Shown piece after piece: positions 21,243 through 35,039 of a DNA stretch of 64,000 bases. This stretch comes from Paraspadella gotoi (lineage: Eukaryota; Chaetognatha), in assembly GCA_051294375.1 (NCBI GenBank), contig CM119263.1, forward strand, positions 23,969,964 through 24,033,963, written 5' to 3'. The translations under genes were made by a program, and so were the position numbers. Each line of letters begins with the position of its first letter. The stretch's first letter is position 1. The notes below the pieces were generated by a model. The model ran no database searches. It was not told where the DNA came from and was given only the letters and a program-made list of their open reading frames with translations.

Positions 21243-22400
21243 AAAAGAGGGAAATAAAAGAAATCGAGAGATAAACGGAAAGCCGGGTGAAGACCGTCGG
21301 AGCTGCTCGATGCTGACGAGACGCATGACGCCGACGAGGGTCAGCGACGCCTCGGACGGGCTAACCATGGCGACAGCGGAGAAAGTGGGACAAACGGGAG
21401 AGAACTGGACCCAAGAATTCCTGGGCCCGCCCTAAAACCCATAATCATTTAGACTTTTTTCTGTTTATTTTTTTTTTTATCTCTTGTGAATGGCGCGTAG
21501 AAAAAATCTTTTTTCATAACAATATAGGGCTTATATTGTAATCCATTAGAAACTTGTTTCCATCGAACCCCCCAAAAAAATCGGAAAAAAACAGATCCAT
21601 TCTACTTTAGATACTCAAAAGGTTCACTCGGGAGTTTCGCGGGAAACAAAGAGATAAAAACTAAAAAAACCGATTGTAAAATCGGGTTTAATCTCAGAAT
21701 TTCAGGCCGGTGAAAAAGGGGGCGTAAAAGCAGAAGAGATAGACGAGAGAGAGAGTAGAACATTAATTACTTAAGTGAGTTGAAGAGATGAGAGAGAAGA
21801 GGATGAGATAGAGAGAGAAGAGAGGAGAGAGTGATGAGGACGGAAGAGATTAATGAGAGGGAGAGGATAGAGATGAGAGAGAATGAGAGAGAGCCATGGA
21901 ATTTTTAACAATCTCGAAGGGGAACCGGGAATTGGAAGGGAACGAATTCTTTCCCGCTGAAAAACTCACCCAAAAGAACTGTTTTACGCTTTGAAATGTT
22001 TTTCTGCTCCTTCTTTCCTAATTCTTCTTTTTCTTCTTTCTTTTTTCTTTCCTTTTTTTCTATTTTTTTTTTTCTTTTCTTTCTTCGGATACTTCCTGGT
22101 GTGTAGCATTCATAGATACGTAATGGGATACAACCCGCGTCAATCCTTTTACTAATTTAGTTGAGAAACTCAGTTATCTAAAATTAAATTGGTTTCCCAC
22201 ACGTTCAGTCGGGATCTTCGTGAAGTGATTTGAATCGGTTTACCATTTCAATTTTTAAGAGACCTCTACCGACATTCAAATGATTAGACTGAAAATTCGC
22301 AGAAACTCACGGAAATTGTATTGCTTTCTTAAATTTGGGGGCCCGTCATCTTCTGAACTTTCATCATCGCAGTTTGGTTACGCTAAGGTATGTTTGTATC

Positions 22401-22710
22401 AGCAACAAAATGGCGGAAATGAACGATTTTTGGACAGAGAAAAAATTTCACCCTGACCTTGTGGGGTTGAGAGTGGAAAGCTTTCGAAGGTACATGGCCG
22501 GTCGGTTTTTTGAAAGTTATCTTGCGCCTCGACGGCGTCGACTGGCATGAAGACGGACGAAGACGGGCGAAAATGGACGAAAAACGGGCGCAAGCAGACG
22601 AATACGGGAGTGAAAAGGGAAAGGAATCAACATCTCAGCCACAACGAAACCTTTTTTGTATATCGACGACTACGAGGACTTTCGTCATAAAAATGAAATC
22701 GTGAGGGAGA
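22401..22710 (+). other. Possible start-codon region with YY1-like element, copy B
   Basis: The counterpart of 7351-7690, with ATGGCGG at 22410-22416, closer to the YY1 consensus than copy A. The open frame from 22410 runs to 22550 before a stop; the downstream part resembles copy A but in another frame. Confidence 0.18.
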
Positions 22711-23099
22711 CGTTTGGCGCGGGAAAAAGATATGGGATGCAAAGGGGTGAAGTGGGGGGGAGCTTACGGGGGAGGTAAGGCGCCAAGAAGCGAGCGAGGG
22801 AGTAGAGGAGGATGAGGAGGAGGAGGAGGAGACGGTTTTGTGGTTATCGTTGTTTCTCGGTGGATTTAAAATTCAAGGTTTGGTTCGCGGGTTAAGGCAG
22901 GGTCGAGAATCGAAAGAAGAAAAGGGAAAGAGAGGAAGGAGAGGGGGGGAGAATAGAAAAGACAGTGATTCTCCGCTGTGATCGTACGCAGTAGGTTTTA
23001 ATATAGTCACCGCTTCTCATACGGTGAAGAGAGAGGAAGCAAAGTTTTGGGCGTAGATGACGTGGTTGTCCCGAAGGAATAGTCTTGTCTGAAACCCAG

Positions 23100-23380
23100 A
23101 CGTCGAGAACTGAGTTGTTATGTCGGAGTTCCAGGAGGAGAAGAAGAAAGGAGCAGAGCAGGAGCGGAGTTTGTGGGGTTGGCGTTTCCGGTCTCGAAGG
23201 CGCTGCCGGAGGTTGCTAGGCAACGCTGCGTCTCGAAGGTCGAGGTCTCACGGCGAAAACAACGAGTTGCTTTTCCAAGGGCTTCGTCGTGCGAGGCGGC
23301 GTCTAGGCGGAGGCGACTGGGGCGGCAGAAATAATATGAGGAGGAAGGTGAGGAGGAGGGAAGAGGAGAGGAGTTAAGCG
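23100..23380. promoter_or_regulatory. GC-rich putative promoter with RFX X-box, copy B
   Basis: The counterpart of 8050-8330, with GTTGCTAGGCAAC at 23212-23224 unchanged although bases around it differ between the copies. Confidence 0.45.
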
Positions 23381-23518
23381 ATAAAACACGTTAATATCTT
23401 CTTCTTCTTCTTTGTTGTTGTTCGTCTTCAATCGTTATCGACCCGTGTAACTTCGTCGTTTTCTCTCTTGGGAAAGAAAGAAATCACTCTTCTCGCGCTT
23501 TCTTCATTCTCTAATCTT

Positions 23519-23560
23519 CTCTCTCTCTCTCTCTCTCTCTCATCTTCTCTCTCTCTCTCT

Positions 23561-23596
<36 letters not shown>
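23519..23596. repeat. CT microsatellite, copy B
   Basis: (CT)n, followed at about 23694-23780 by (GTT)n and (GTC)n. Copy A has a shorter, interrupted CT stretch at the equivalent place near 8570-8640. Confidence 0.85.
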
Positions 23597-23599
<3 letters not shown>

Positions 23600-24409
23600 C
23601 TTCCTTTCTTGGAAAAGCGCGATACAGGCTATGCAGGCTGGCGCAGGGCTATCAGTCCGTCGGCAAAAAACGTAACGACCTACGGATGATAGCGATTCGT
23701 CGTTGTTGTCGTCGTTGTTGTTGTTGTCCTCGCCGCCTGTCCTCGTGGAACGATTTTCAGTCGTTAACGTCGTCGTCGTCTTATTCATTGTCCTGGTAAT
23801 TTACATCACCCCTGATCATCCTCTTCATCATATTCGTAGTCATCGAGTCTCTTTTTCTTTCTGCTTCTCGCTTCGCCCTAATCAATTTTATAGCTTGGGT
23901 GATATAAAAATGTAGTAATAGCAGCAGCAATAGCTGTTCATTACATACTTAAATTAGATTTGATGGTTTCTAGAGAGAGAGTGTATTTAAACTGTAACTC
24001 TAATAACTCCCATATTGAAATTCAATTTAGTACGACCAAAATAAAAAAAATACATGTTCAGGGTTCAATCTACAAGATATATTTAGTTTTATCGTAGAGA
24101 GTTAAATGTTGATAATTCACGCTTGGCTTCCGTTGCTCTTTCTTATTCATTAATCAATAATTTCTCGTCCTTTATGAGGTGACATCTTCGCCGTATTTTA
24201 TCCAATTATCGTCGTCGTCGTCCGAACGATTCTTTCTTTCTTCCGCAAAGATAAAAGGTGATGGAATGGAATGAAATTGTTCAAGGAAAAAACGGGAAAC
24301 GGTCCCCGTAACTGGCGAGCCCGTGGAAACTTCTATACATCTGACCGCGACGGCTGTCGAGGCAGATGCGCCTGGGGGGGGGGCATAAGGTAGAGGGTGG
24401 GGGTGGAAG

Positions 24410-24418
24410 GTGGAGGGT
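24410..24418. repeat. Target-site duplication, left
   Basis: gtggagggt, identical to 25068-25076 and flanking the fold-back element; present once in copies without the insertion. Confidence 0.85.
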
Positions 24419-25067
24419 AAGGCGTAGTGAAAGTTAGACATAACGAAAATTCTAAAATGTCAAATATATGAAACAACATTTACCATTCGATGTGAAATTA
24501 TATTTTGAAAAAAAAATAATTTTTATGTATTTTTTAATTTTGCAGTAGTGCTATATATTATATCTATTAGTACTATCCTTATAAATTGAAAAATTTCAAA
24601 AAGCCTTTTCTTAATTTTGTTTTGCAGATTTGAATTCTCGTCGAAAGAAGTTGATTAAAAACGAAATATAAATCATTTTTAAAATTCTTTCATTAAGTGG
24701 GTGAAATTAAAAAAACTATATTTTAATAATATAAAAAGTTAATTTTCAGCTTAAAATATAGCTTTTCTCAAATTTTGACCCAACTTAATGAAGTGAATTT
24801 TTAGAAAAGAGTTATATATTCTTTGTTATCAAACTTTCTTATGACGATCCAAATCTGCAAAAAATTCCTTGAAAAAACTTTTTGAAATTTTAACATTTAT
24901 TGGATTAGCTAACTAGTATAATAATTATGGTCTCTACTGGTAAATTGTAAATTTATTATGAATATTTTTTATCATAAATGATTCAGTTAGTATAATGTTA
25001 GTTTCGTTCTCCACTTTTTTAGAATTTTACATTTAAAGTTAAATTTAGAAATTGTTTACTACGCCTT
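24419..25067. mobile_element. Fold-back (long-palindrome) non-autonomous DNA transposon
   Basis: A 649-bp AT-rich element starts AAGGCGTAGT and ends ACTACGCCTT, a perfect 10-bp terminal inverted repeat. It is flanked by the 9-bp direct repeat gtggagggt (24410-24418 and 25068-25076). Most of the two halves are imperfect inverted copies of each other, for example ttgcagatttg with its complement and cattaagt...gggt near the centre, so the whole element can fold into a long hairpin. It has no coding capacity. Copies A (about 15399-15408) and D (about 54440-54449) have the unoccupied site. A 9-bp duplication with long inverted repeats suggests the Mutator-like superfamily. hAT and P make 8 bp, so they fit less well. 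Confidence 0.85.
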
Positions 25068-25076
25068 GTGGAGGGT
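25068..25076. repeat. Target-site duplication, right
   Basis: gtggagggt, the right partner of 24410-24418. Confidence 0.85.
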
Positions 25077-25983
25077 GGCTAAACGGAAAAAAGTCTAGGG
25101 GAGAATTTCTTGACTTTTCGGACCCGAGGAATTTATCCGATTCTCATGTCTCGACTGAAGAGGAAAGGTTGGGCGGAAAGAGAGGGGGGCGTTCAATCGG
25201 TTGAGAAAAGAGAGGAGATATCGAAGGTAAGGGAAAAAAATTAGATAAGTTCCGGATAGTCGACAATTTTCTTTAAAAAACTTGAAATAAAAAAAGATTA
25301 TTACAAAACCAACGGATTTTTTTTACAGGAAATAAAAAAAAAAACAGAAAAATAAATATTGAAGAAAAAAACCGTGAACGGATTTAATTCGCAAAGACTT
25401 TATGTAAATTATGTGTAAGATTTTTCTTCTTTGCAATAACATTTACTAATTTTTTTTTTTTTTTTGCAAGAAATTAAAAACGAGAAAAAAAATCCGAGAA
25501 ATCCCTCTTTCAACTTTTAATCCCGAGCGCCGATTAGCGACATCTGCGACAAACCGGCACAAAACGAAACGCTGTTTGCGCAATTGCCTGCAAATGAGGG
25601 AAAACAGGGGGGGTGACGAGACCGACGACGACAATGGACTGACGACGCGACGATCGCGTCGAAGAAACGAACCCAATGCAAAATTCTTTTGTCAACATTT
25701 TCATAATCGATGAAATATTCAATGAATTTCAGGGAGGAAGGGAGGAAGGGAGAGATGGGGAGGAGGGGGGGAAGAGGAAAGGGAGGAAGATGTAGAGGAA
25801 AGGAGAATGAGGAAAGGGATAAGATGAAAATGAAGGAAAGAAGACGAGATGCGGGCGAGCTTCTCAACGTCTGTCAGCTCGATTCATGGATTTCCCCAAG
25901 GAAAAGAGTTGCAATTATTTCAATTTTTCATTTCACCATCCCTGGTTCTTCTCTCTCTCTCTCCTCTCTCCTCTCTCTCTCTC

Positions 25984-26029
<46 letters not shown>

Positions 26030-26542
26030 TCTCTCTCCTCTCTCTTCTCTCCCCACTGTCTTCAATCTTCCATCTCCTGGACTCTTGCTGGTTCGAATTC
26101 ATATTTGTATTTCGTCAGCCAGGCGAGAAAATTAACCTTTTAAAATTAGATTAAAGGCTCAAGGACACCTGTCAAGGATTTCCTCAAAGTCTTTCACAAT
26201 ATTCACAAAGGCCTGTCAGCTACAAGATGTTAATTTTCCCGAACCTCGAGGATTATTTTTCATTCGCGACGAAGAGGACGAAGACGAACGAATAGTAGAG
26301 ACGAGAGGCACGGCACATCTCGAACTTAAACATCGTTTTACACTCTGACTTTACTGGTTTTAATTTTCTACTGACAATGTATTAATTGATAATTTGAAGG
26401 GAAAAAAATTTCATCAAGCGTAAGTGTAATCACGAACGTAAAATAAGATTCTCGTCCTTCCGTTTTATACAATACTTTTATTCCTCTCCTCTCATCTCTT
26501 CCTCCTTTCCCCCTTCACCTTCTCTCTCTCTCTCCTCTCTCT

Positions 26543-26587
<45 letters not shown>

Positions 26588-26759
26588 TCTGTTTCTTTTC
26601 CCTCCTACTCTCCTTTCTTCTCTTCTTCCCTTACTAGTCCCAGTACATCTAACTTTCCCGCGCTAATTTCCCCCTAACGATCTGGCTAATTGTCCATTTT
26701 TTACGACCTCAATATGCCCTCGTGACGTCATCCCTCCATTTATCATACATCCGATTCTC

Positions 26760-26970
26760 CTCGCGCCCATACGCCCATTTTCTATGGCCTCCCCTTTTCC
26801 CTCCCCCTTTATCGCCAGAGGGCGTCGGCCTCATCGAGAGACTCCCCCCCTCCCCCCCTTTCTTCTCTTTCGGCGTCATTCATCAAGTTTCCGGTCCTGT
26901 TTCACGATTCGGAGCGCGGCAGGCGCACGATCGACCGGAGTCCATCGAACACCTGAATATCACGTGATCT
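26760..26970. promoter_or_regulatory. Motif cluster, copy B
   Basis: The counterpart of 17040-17245. The CTCF-like core (26815-26824) and the TCACGTGA E-box are kept, the first E-box reads CACCTG, and the NRF1-like site is split by an extra base. Confidence 0.35.
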
Positions 26971-27186
26971 AGAATCGAAGAGGACTTGTCCTCCGCCCCC
27001 TTGCTCGTGTCTACATTTCGGCAGATATTAGAGTCTGAAAAATGATAATCCTTCATTTGCAAAAAAGACGACAGCTACGCAGTCTTATGAGATGTTCACA
27101 TGTCACGATCCGTAAGCGATTTAGCAATCTGCGTAATTATTGACAGCCTTTCTTCTTCTTTATTTTTAATACGGAGTCTAATAAAG

Positions 27187-27660
27187 AATTTTTGCTTTGG
27201 CAAGAAAAGTAAACTGCAAGAGAACGGAGCGTTTGCCAGCAACCGCCCCGCCAGCAACGTTCACCTCTTTCCGTCCGGACTGAAGAAACAAAAGACATCC
27301 GAAAACTATATGTGCTCAAGTTAAGAATCGGAGGAACGTGTCATAAGCCGGCAGCAAGATGCGGATGGGCACGCGGAACTGTCGCACGCAAGAGGTGTGG
27401 TGGCCGGAAGAAGATTCGAGAGAGCTCCGGAGTGCGGAAATCGAAGGAGGAGATATAATTACTACCGATCCGAGAGCGATACACACGACGACGACGACGA
27501 CGGAACGACTGACGTCGTAGCTCGAAGAAAATTAAAGAAATTCAATTTCGCTTGAAAGCACCAAGACATGCGAATGAAAACAATACAACAACGAGCATAA
27601 AGACGGAACGAGACGTACGAGGGAGCGATTAAGGAGGACGACGATGGAATGAATAAGACA
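27187..27660 (+). other. Possible acidic coding exon, copy B
   Basis: The counterpart of 56766-57254. No frame stays open for long because of added bases. Confidence 0.12.
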
Positions 27661-27898
27661 AGTGACGAAACGTTTTCCGCCTTTAAGTCTCTCGACGCTC
27701 CATCGTGAGAGTTCCGTCACCGGAGATCCGTGAACGTTCGTGTCGACGTGAACGCTTTCTTTTGTGAATCTCCGTCACCGGTCGGCTAGAGATGGCTTGT
27801 TTTTCCTGTTTCTGTGTCACCTTCGCTGCGAATGCTGTGAAGATTTGGTTCACGTTTTCACTCTAACTTGATGGTGACTGAAGATAGTAACAGAGAGA

Positions 27899-27929
<31 letters not shown>

Positions 27930-29889
27930 GAGAGAGAGAGAGAAGAGATAGAAGAGAGAGAGAGATATTGCTCATCGCCACCGGACGGTATTTACTGAAA
28001 GGGCGCGCGAAGAGTCGAGGCGGACGGAACTTCGAATGAATAACGAAAACTCGCGAATTACGAGGATCGAGAAGAAAATGGGGTCATTAAACGATAAAAG
28101 GGACGGACAAACACATGGACGGACGGTCCGTTAAATTGAAGTAATTGAAGTGGATAGAGGGAGCGTAGGAGTTCGGGACCGAGGATCGACCTCATCGTTA
28201 AGTGTAAGAAAAGTTATGAATGTAGATATTGGATTTCATTTGAACGAAGAACAAGATAATAAAGAATGATTCAAGACTTCATACGTGTTCGTAAGAATTT
28301 TCGAGAAGAAAGTGGAGATTGGATGAAAACGACACTTGTCATATTTTTGATCGGACATTGGCTTAATGCGAGATTTATGATTGGAATCAGAGACGAAATG
28401 GAAAGAAATCTGGAAATATAAGAAATTAAGCAGGCAACAGAACGAGGAAGATGGCGAAAGATAAAGAATATGCCAAAACGATGTTTTGAGTTTGTACGGG
28501 CGCATCGGAGATCTCTTTTCCCTCCCGCTTTTTGTTTGTTCCTTTTTTTTTTTGCTTTTCCTCTTCCTTTTCCCTCTTCCTTCCTTTTTCTTCTTTCTTC
28601 TTTCATTCTCTCTTTGACCGCCGTCTCTACATTTTCCTTTCACTCCTCCCTCGTTCCGTCTTTTGTTTCCTGCTCTTCTTTTCCTCCGTCCGCTTTATCG
28701 AATTTCCGTCGACATCTTCGCCCGCGCCGTTGTTCATTTGTTTTCCATTACGCGGTCGAGCGCCGTCTTCACTTTGTTTTTCTCGTTACAACCGTCAATC
28801 GGCGACGTCCACCGACGCTTCGTTTGTCAAACGGAGAGAGGCGACATCTTGAGGAGGAAGAATGAGGAGCGAAAAGGACGAAGGAGGAAGAGGAAGATAG
28901 GATGGCTAGGGTCAGAAAATGAAGAAGTCTTTCCGAAAGAAGAGAAAAAAAAAAAAACCGAGTCTTGGTCAAACCACTTGGAAAGGATCAACACTGAAGA
29001 TGGGAGAAAATTGCAGGAGCGGGAAAACTAAAAGGGAAATAAGAGAAAGTTTGATCAACCAACAACAAACGACAGCAACAGAATAGCATTTGCATTATCA
29101 TGAAACAAAAACAAAAATATGTCATTGATGAAATCTTTTAAAATGACAAAATTCCTAGGTTTTTGAAATGCAAATAACATGCCATGAGTTCATATTCCCA
29201 ATTTCAAATTACATTCAACAACGATTTTTTTTCTTGGGAGAAAACTTGTGAATAATAGAATGAAAGATCTGACTATGTAAAAAAGGTCGAGCACTCGCCA
29301 AAATAAGAAATGAAAATAAAATAACGAATAAAAAAAGTTTTGTTTTCGTTTAAAAAGAGGTGGACCACAGACCTCCATACACCCCCTTCACCCCCGTCCG
29401 AGATCACTTCGTCTCGCAACCTTTGGATTGGACACTAACGACTGCAAGAGTAAAATCTCTGTCTCTTCTCTCTCTCTCTCTACATACTCTCTCTCTCACT
29501 CTCTCTCTATCTTTCTACTCTCTCTCTCTCTACTTCATCATCTCTCTCTCCTCTCTCTCTCTTCTCTCCTCCTCATCTCTCTCTCTCTTTATTCGCGGCC
29601 TCGCTGTTAGTTTCTGGTCGGGAAAAAACAAACCTTATTTCAAGATAGAACAAGAAGAAGAAAAAAAAGAATGAAGTAGAAAAAAAATGAAGATAAAAGA
29701 AAGAAAAATATTTTTTCTTCCTTTGCCATCTTTTTCGACAAAAAAAAGCGTTTTACTGTTGCGTATTTTTTTTAATTCTACACCCTTGGAAGTAAATACA
29801 CTTCCTCTCTGATTAGGCAATTTTAGAAATAAAAAATAAAATTTAAATTCCTTTTTTCAAATTTTTTTCAAATTTTTTTATAATAATAA

Positions 29890-32800
29890 TATAATCATTT
29901 TTTTTTAAAACTAAAAATTCAAAAAATATTAGATATATTTTCCTATTTTTTCTTTCTTGCGCATTTTCTGTCAGCTGGCACTCAACCAACGTCAATTTCG
30001 TCTCCTTCGTCGTCGTAATCCTCGCGAAATAATTTCATGATATTTCGACGCTTCGCTGGTTTTGTTTAAAGTAGAGAATTTCTTCTCTGACGGCGATGGA
30101 AAAAGAAACAGCGTAGCGCTAAATTTAGAAACACAAAAACATCCTTTTTGGATATCGAAAAAAATATCCATTTCCTATTTTAATTGTTTTATTTATTTTT
30201 GTGAAAAATCAGGACCGATGCTTCTTTTTTTTTTTGTAAAATTTAAAAGCACAATTGTAACGAACGTTCCTATCAAGATAAATACCTTTTTCTTTTCTTT
30301 TGCTTTTCTATTTAGTAATCTTTTTAGTTTTTTTGTCCATGAAAAAAAGGTGGTTTACCATCCTTAGTTTGGCTACTATATATATATGAAATTGGTACAA
30401 CCAAATATAAAAATATGCCATCATTTAATAAATAAGCTATTATCTTGCCCCTGACTTTTGGACGGCCCTGGTGGCCTAAAGCTCCATCACTCTTACAAGA
30501 TAATGACATAGTATTACTACTTATCAACATACTCATGACGACATGATGAGAAAAATCAAAATCTTGATATTATTTTTTCAGTTTGTTCCAACCAAATCTT
30601 CGATCTTAAATTTTCTTTTCCAATCTGCCGGTGTTTCTAGTTATTCGAAATCGCGTAATTCTGATTTTTCTTTCATTTTTTTCTTTCTATCTTATCTTTC
30701 TTTCCTCATTCTTCACTTACCTCTACTTTCTCTCTTTTCTCTCTTTCAGTTTCATGTTTCCCTTCATCCGTTCGATATCAACAGCCTCTCCTTTACATCT
30801 CGCCTCTCTGCGCTCTCCTCATCGTCTTCCCTGCTCCCTCTCCTCTTTTCCGGCATTCTCAGGTCACAAAGATGTTTGGAAATAACAACTCCCCCCTTTC
30901 TTCTGTTCGCCTCTTTTATCGCCTCGGTAAAAAAAGAAAAAATAGAAAAAAATAGCTTTTATTCTTCTCAATCGACGATAAAACAGGACCCAACGAGGGC
31001 TATCGAATCCCCTTAAAAGGGCCGGTCTCGGACTCGACTCGCGCAAATGCGCGTTCCGGGCCAAAAAAGGCCACGGCAATAAGAAAAAAACCCGGGGACG
31101 TTTTAAGAAAGAGAGAGAGAGAGAGGGAGAGTAGAAAGAGAGAGAGAGAGAGGATGAGAGAGAATGGACAGTAAGGCGTGCCAGGGGTCTTTTCAAATGA
31201 CAGCGACCGGTCCCGATGATCTCAAGGTTGAGGCGAAGAATTGGCTCACCGCCAATCGAATTATCAAAAGAGAGGGCGTTGACCGTTTCAGGCGTTTAAA
31301 AGAAATAGTAACTCAGATAGGTAGCAGTTTAATCATGATGAGAGGAATAATAGTGTTTCTATATTGCAGTTGGGCAGCAATCTTAAGTCTGTGAACAATG
31401 TTGACATGCTCTAACGTAAGTAAGAAATAACAATTCAATATGATAATAAACCCTATTTGGTTATATTATTTGATTTTGCATATGCAACTATAAATGTGGT
31501 TGCGGTCATTTCCCAAGCTCTTTGATGACGGACATTAAGGGTTGATCTCTATCAAAATAAGTAGATAACGGAATTTGGGAAAGGTCTGTCCAAAAAGCCG
31601 GAAACCTCCTGCGTTAAAGAGACTTCGTAGAAGGGTTTAAGGAATGTGGTTTCTTTAAGAATACTACATGTATGAAATTGACATTGTAATGTAATGTATA
31701 AATGTTTAATTGTAAACGCTAAGTATTGGTAGATTTATTCCACAGCCCTACGTGTCGTGTAGAGACTTAAGGTCAAACTCCAGTTCCAAAAAAAAAAAAA
31801 AAAAAAGAGCGCAATGATTTATGTGTGTACGCTATTTTTTTTCTTGGTCCGAAAATACCCCATTTATTGGATTTATGGGTTCGAGTTTACGAAGCCGGGT
31901 CGATCCTTTTTTTTCAGCCATTAATGCGACGCGGTTTTTCGTCGAAAAGAAACGAAAGAAACAGACCTATCGTGATCGGATCACGTGACAAAAACATAAA
32001 ACAAGGATGCGACCGCGGAACGAAGCAGACTATATTAATATTTCGATGTATGTCAAACTTATCAGAGTTTGTTTCAGAGAATTATTTTTCCACTCAAAGT
32101 TTATAAAAAAAAGGTTTTGATGTGAGTACAAATTATAAATATCGTCGGAGCGTTAAAAATTAATTTTTATTAACCTTATATTCTCAAAAAAGATCTTCAC
32201 AAAATTTAAATTTTATCGTACATATCAACCGATTCTTCAGCAAATTTCTGATTAGCGATTCTTCACCCTTTCCTCACAATCTTTCTCAGTCGACTTGGTG
32301 TGGTGTTTTGTGTGAGCCGAAGTTCAACTTTAAAGGTGAAAACAAGATGAATCATCAACTTCTTTTCATTTTTCACGCGATAATATATTATTTTGTAACA
32401 TAAAACAGAGGGAGAGCCAAGTCCTCTTCAAGGCTTGCTTTTGGAAGTAGAAAATAATCCACGATCGGGATTTATCGTACGCGAGTAAAAGGTCTCATTG
32501 CAGACTCAAAGCTTTTGTCAGTTGAGGATAAAGCGCATATTTAAAATTCCGGTTCGAGAAGCCTGTCCTTCAGGCCATTATTTCTCACCGGAATCGCCAT
32601 TACAGCTTCTTTGCGTCATAAAGAAGTGTTTTGGTTGACGTGGACACTGTTGGCAAAAGAGGGAATTTAATTATTAGCGTCGTCACCAAAGAGATTAGCG
32701 AATCTGAATCTTCGACGCTTCGGGCCTTGTTGCCAGAGACGTCAATTGGTTGTAACATTGCACAATGTATTATTTTCAAACTTCACCCTTTAATTCCCTT

Positions 32801-34856
32801 GCTCCTTCTTTTCTTCTCTCCTTTTACTCTCTCTCATCTTTCCCTCTTTCACTCTCACCATTTTCAATTTTCCCTTCACAACTAATTCTATTCTGTTCAC
32901 AACTTAAATCTGGTCCTCACATTGACATCTGTCCTTTCTCAAATCTTGTATTGAGAACTGCCCTTTGTCTTTCTCTCTCTCTCTTCTCGTCCCCTCTCGT
33001 CTCTCTGCACTGTCTCTTTATGCACAATAATTGAAACAATAATTCACAAAATCTGTTCAACGCTTGTAAATCAAAGCCGAAACATGTCCGTTTCTAAACT
33101 GAGAATAAATAAATCGTTTTGTTCACAAAACGAAACCAAACTTCAGTCCCTAGAAAAATGGTTTAAAGTATTTTTAAAGGCGTAGCCTAAGCCGCCTACC
33201 AAATATATTAATTATTTATTGTACCCATAAAACATTGGCAACTGATCTCGATCTAACGTTGACATAAAATATTTACGTCTCTATCTAAAATTACTTCTCT
33301 GTTCTGCTGCCACGTTTTTCACGTGTGGATGAAGAGAATCGCCAATATGGACTTATCCTTCAATCCCGAAGGAGAAAAAATAAAGAATAGCAAGAGGAGT
33401 TAACATAAGAAAAACGACACAGGGGTTGAAGAAAAATAAGAAATAAAAGACAGATTTGCAGAAAAATTTGAATAAAAATTACAAGGTAGCCAATAAAGCA
33501 TAAAGGAGAAAATATTGAAAATTCACTAAAAAAAAGGGCCTTGATACTGGCTTCGGTAATGGTTAGTTCTTTGGTCAATAGACATCGGTCAAAATTACAG
33601 GAGACAGGGTTTAATAACCAGTCACGAAATGAACCCGAATTGTTTGCTAACTTTAGTTGGTCGTTTTTGAAAGTCCATAAAATGCTTTCACAAACTGACC
33701 GAAAAATCCTCAATTATAAACCTGGTTAAAATAATAAGCAAAAAATAAAGCAAATTACGTTCAAAACAAAAATGAAAAATGAAACGAAAAAACAAAAAAT
33801 GAAACAAAAGAAAACGGAAACACAAAAAGGAGATGACCTATATTTTTTATATGTATAAAAATATCTAAAAACGTTATGAATCCCACAAAACTGGTTTTGG
33901 TTATAATTCGGGCAACGATCTTGAACAAGTTCTCAGCCTCGATCCCGATTCCAAACCGAGTTTCCTTGATCGGAAATGAAGACATAAATCGGAAGGAGAA
34001 ATCCTCGCGAAAAATCACTTCCTCTTCTAACTTTTTTTCTTTTTCTATATTTTCTTCTTTCTTTTTTTTTAATCCCAAATTGTTTTTTCATTTTTTTTTT
34101 TCTCATCTAATCTTTTCTTTCGAGAAATCTTCAACTGGTTTTTCATTTATTTAATCCCTTTTTCCTTTGTTTTTTTTTTTTTTCGCTTTCTAATCTCTTA
34201 TATTTCTCTTTTGTTTTTCTTTTGCTTAGTCAGCTTTGACAACAATTTTTTGATTTCTCTATTGTTTAGTTTTATCTTTATCATTATCTTAACGTTTCTA
34301 TTCTTTTGTTTTTTACTTCTCCGGTTTTAAATTTCTTTATTTTTTCTTCTGTAACATTGGTAATTTGCATTTTTATAATTATTATTTGAATATTATTTGA
34401 TTATTTAGATAATTATTTGATAGATATTATTTGTGCTGCTTGTGGCTTCTAATAGATCGTATTTAAAAAATAATATATGATTTTTCTCCTACAATTTCAA
34501 GAAAAATAAGATATAAACCGTTTTAACTTGTTCAGAATGTCAATATTAAGATTTATTATTTTCGTTGGGTTAAACCGATTCATGATCCTAAACCAAAAAA
34601 AACTTTATATATTTCTATCAATCCGGTTTGAGCTTAGACTGACTGAAAAAGTAAAGCAAATTGGCCGCGTCCAATTAACCACAGTAATTTAATTAAAATT
34701 TGATTTTCAAAAATAAAAAAGAATGGTTAAAAAGTTATAAAGTTCGTTTCTAATAACTGAGAAAAGATTTTCGATTTCGCGCCGTCTTCCTCTCGCCAGC
34801 ATAACTTCTTTCTTCCAGTCGAAAAAGAGATGCCCAAAGATAACATCGGAAAAGTG

Positions 34857-34857
<1 letters not shown>
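29890..34857. other. AT-rich shared non-coding stretch, copy B
   Basis: Also present as about 48030-52986 (C) and 59210-63966 (D). I see no gene. Local points are an A-run of about 18 bases at 31789-31806 preceded by non-repetitive DNA, a palindromic CACGTG-type site near 31981, a near-palindromic attgcacaat word at about 32757, and long T-rich tracts around 34030-34400. Confidence 0.6.
31107..31165. repeat. GA microsatellite, copy B
   Basis: (GA)n with counterparts at 49233-49290 (C) and 60378-60435 (D). Confidence 0.85.
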
Positions 34858-34893
<36 letters not shown>

Positions 34894-34914
34894 GAGAGCA
34901 GAGAGAGAGAGATC
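34858..34914. repeat. GA microsatellite, copy B
   Basis: (GA)n with counterparts at 52987-53040 (C) and at 63967 to the window end (D). Confidence 0.85.
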
Positions 34915-34967
34915 GTTTCCAATCATGATCTGCCGTCGCTTCATCGTTATTTTTCCTTTCGTTGACA

Positions 34968-35039
34968 GAAACTTGATTAGGTCGAGAAGTAAGAGAAAAG
35001 GATTAAATGGGTGTTGTGGGGTCGAACCCCTTGGTTTTC
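34968..35039 (+). tRNA. tRNA-like fold, copy B
   Basis: The counterpart of 53095-53169, 72 bases long. The 5' arm has lost one A and the T-arm one G, which weakens the fold. These may be base-calling differences in homopolymers. Confidence 0.15.

Noticed and set aside
30455-30485. A second CTCF-like word (complement ggccaccagggcc)
   Set aside because: The essential GGC/GCG half after the core is missing, and single motif matches of this length are expected by chance.
31789-31806. A-run of about 18 bases as a retrogene or SINE tail
   Set aside because: No pol III boxes, no coding remnant and no flanking direct repeat could be found, and the run is present in every copy.
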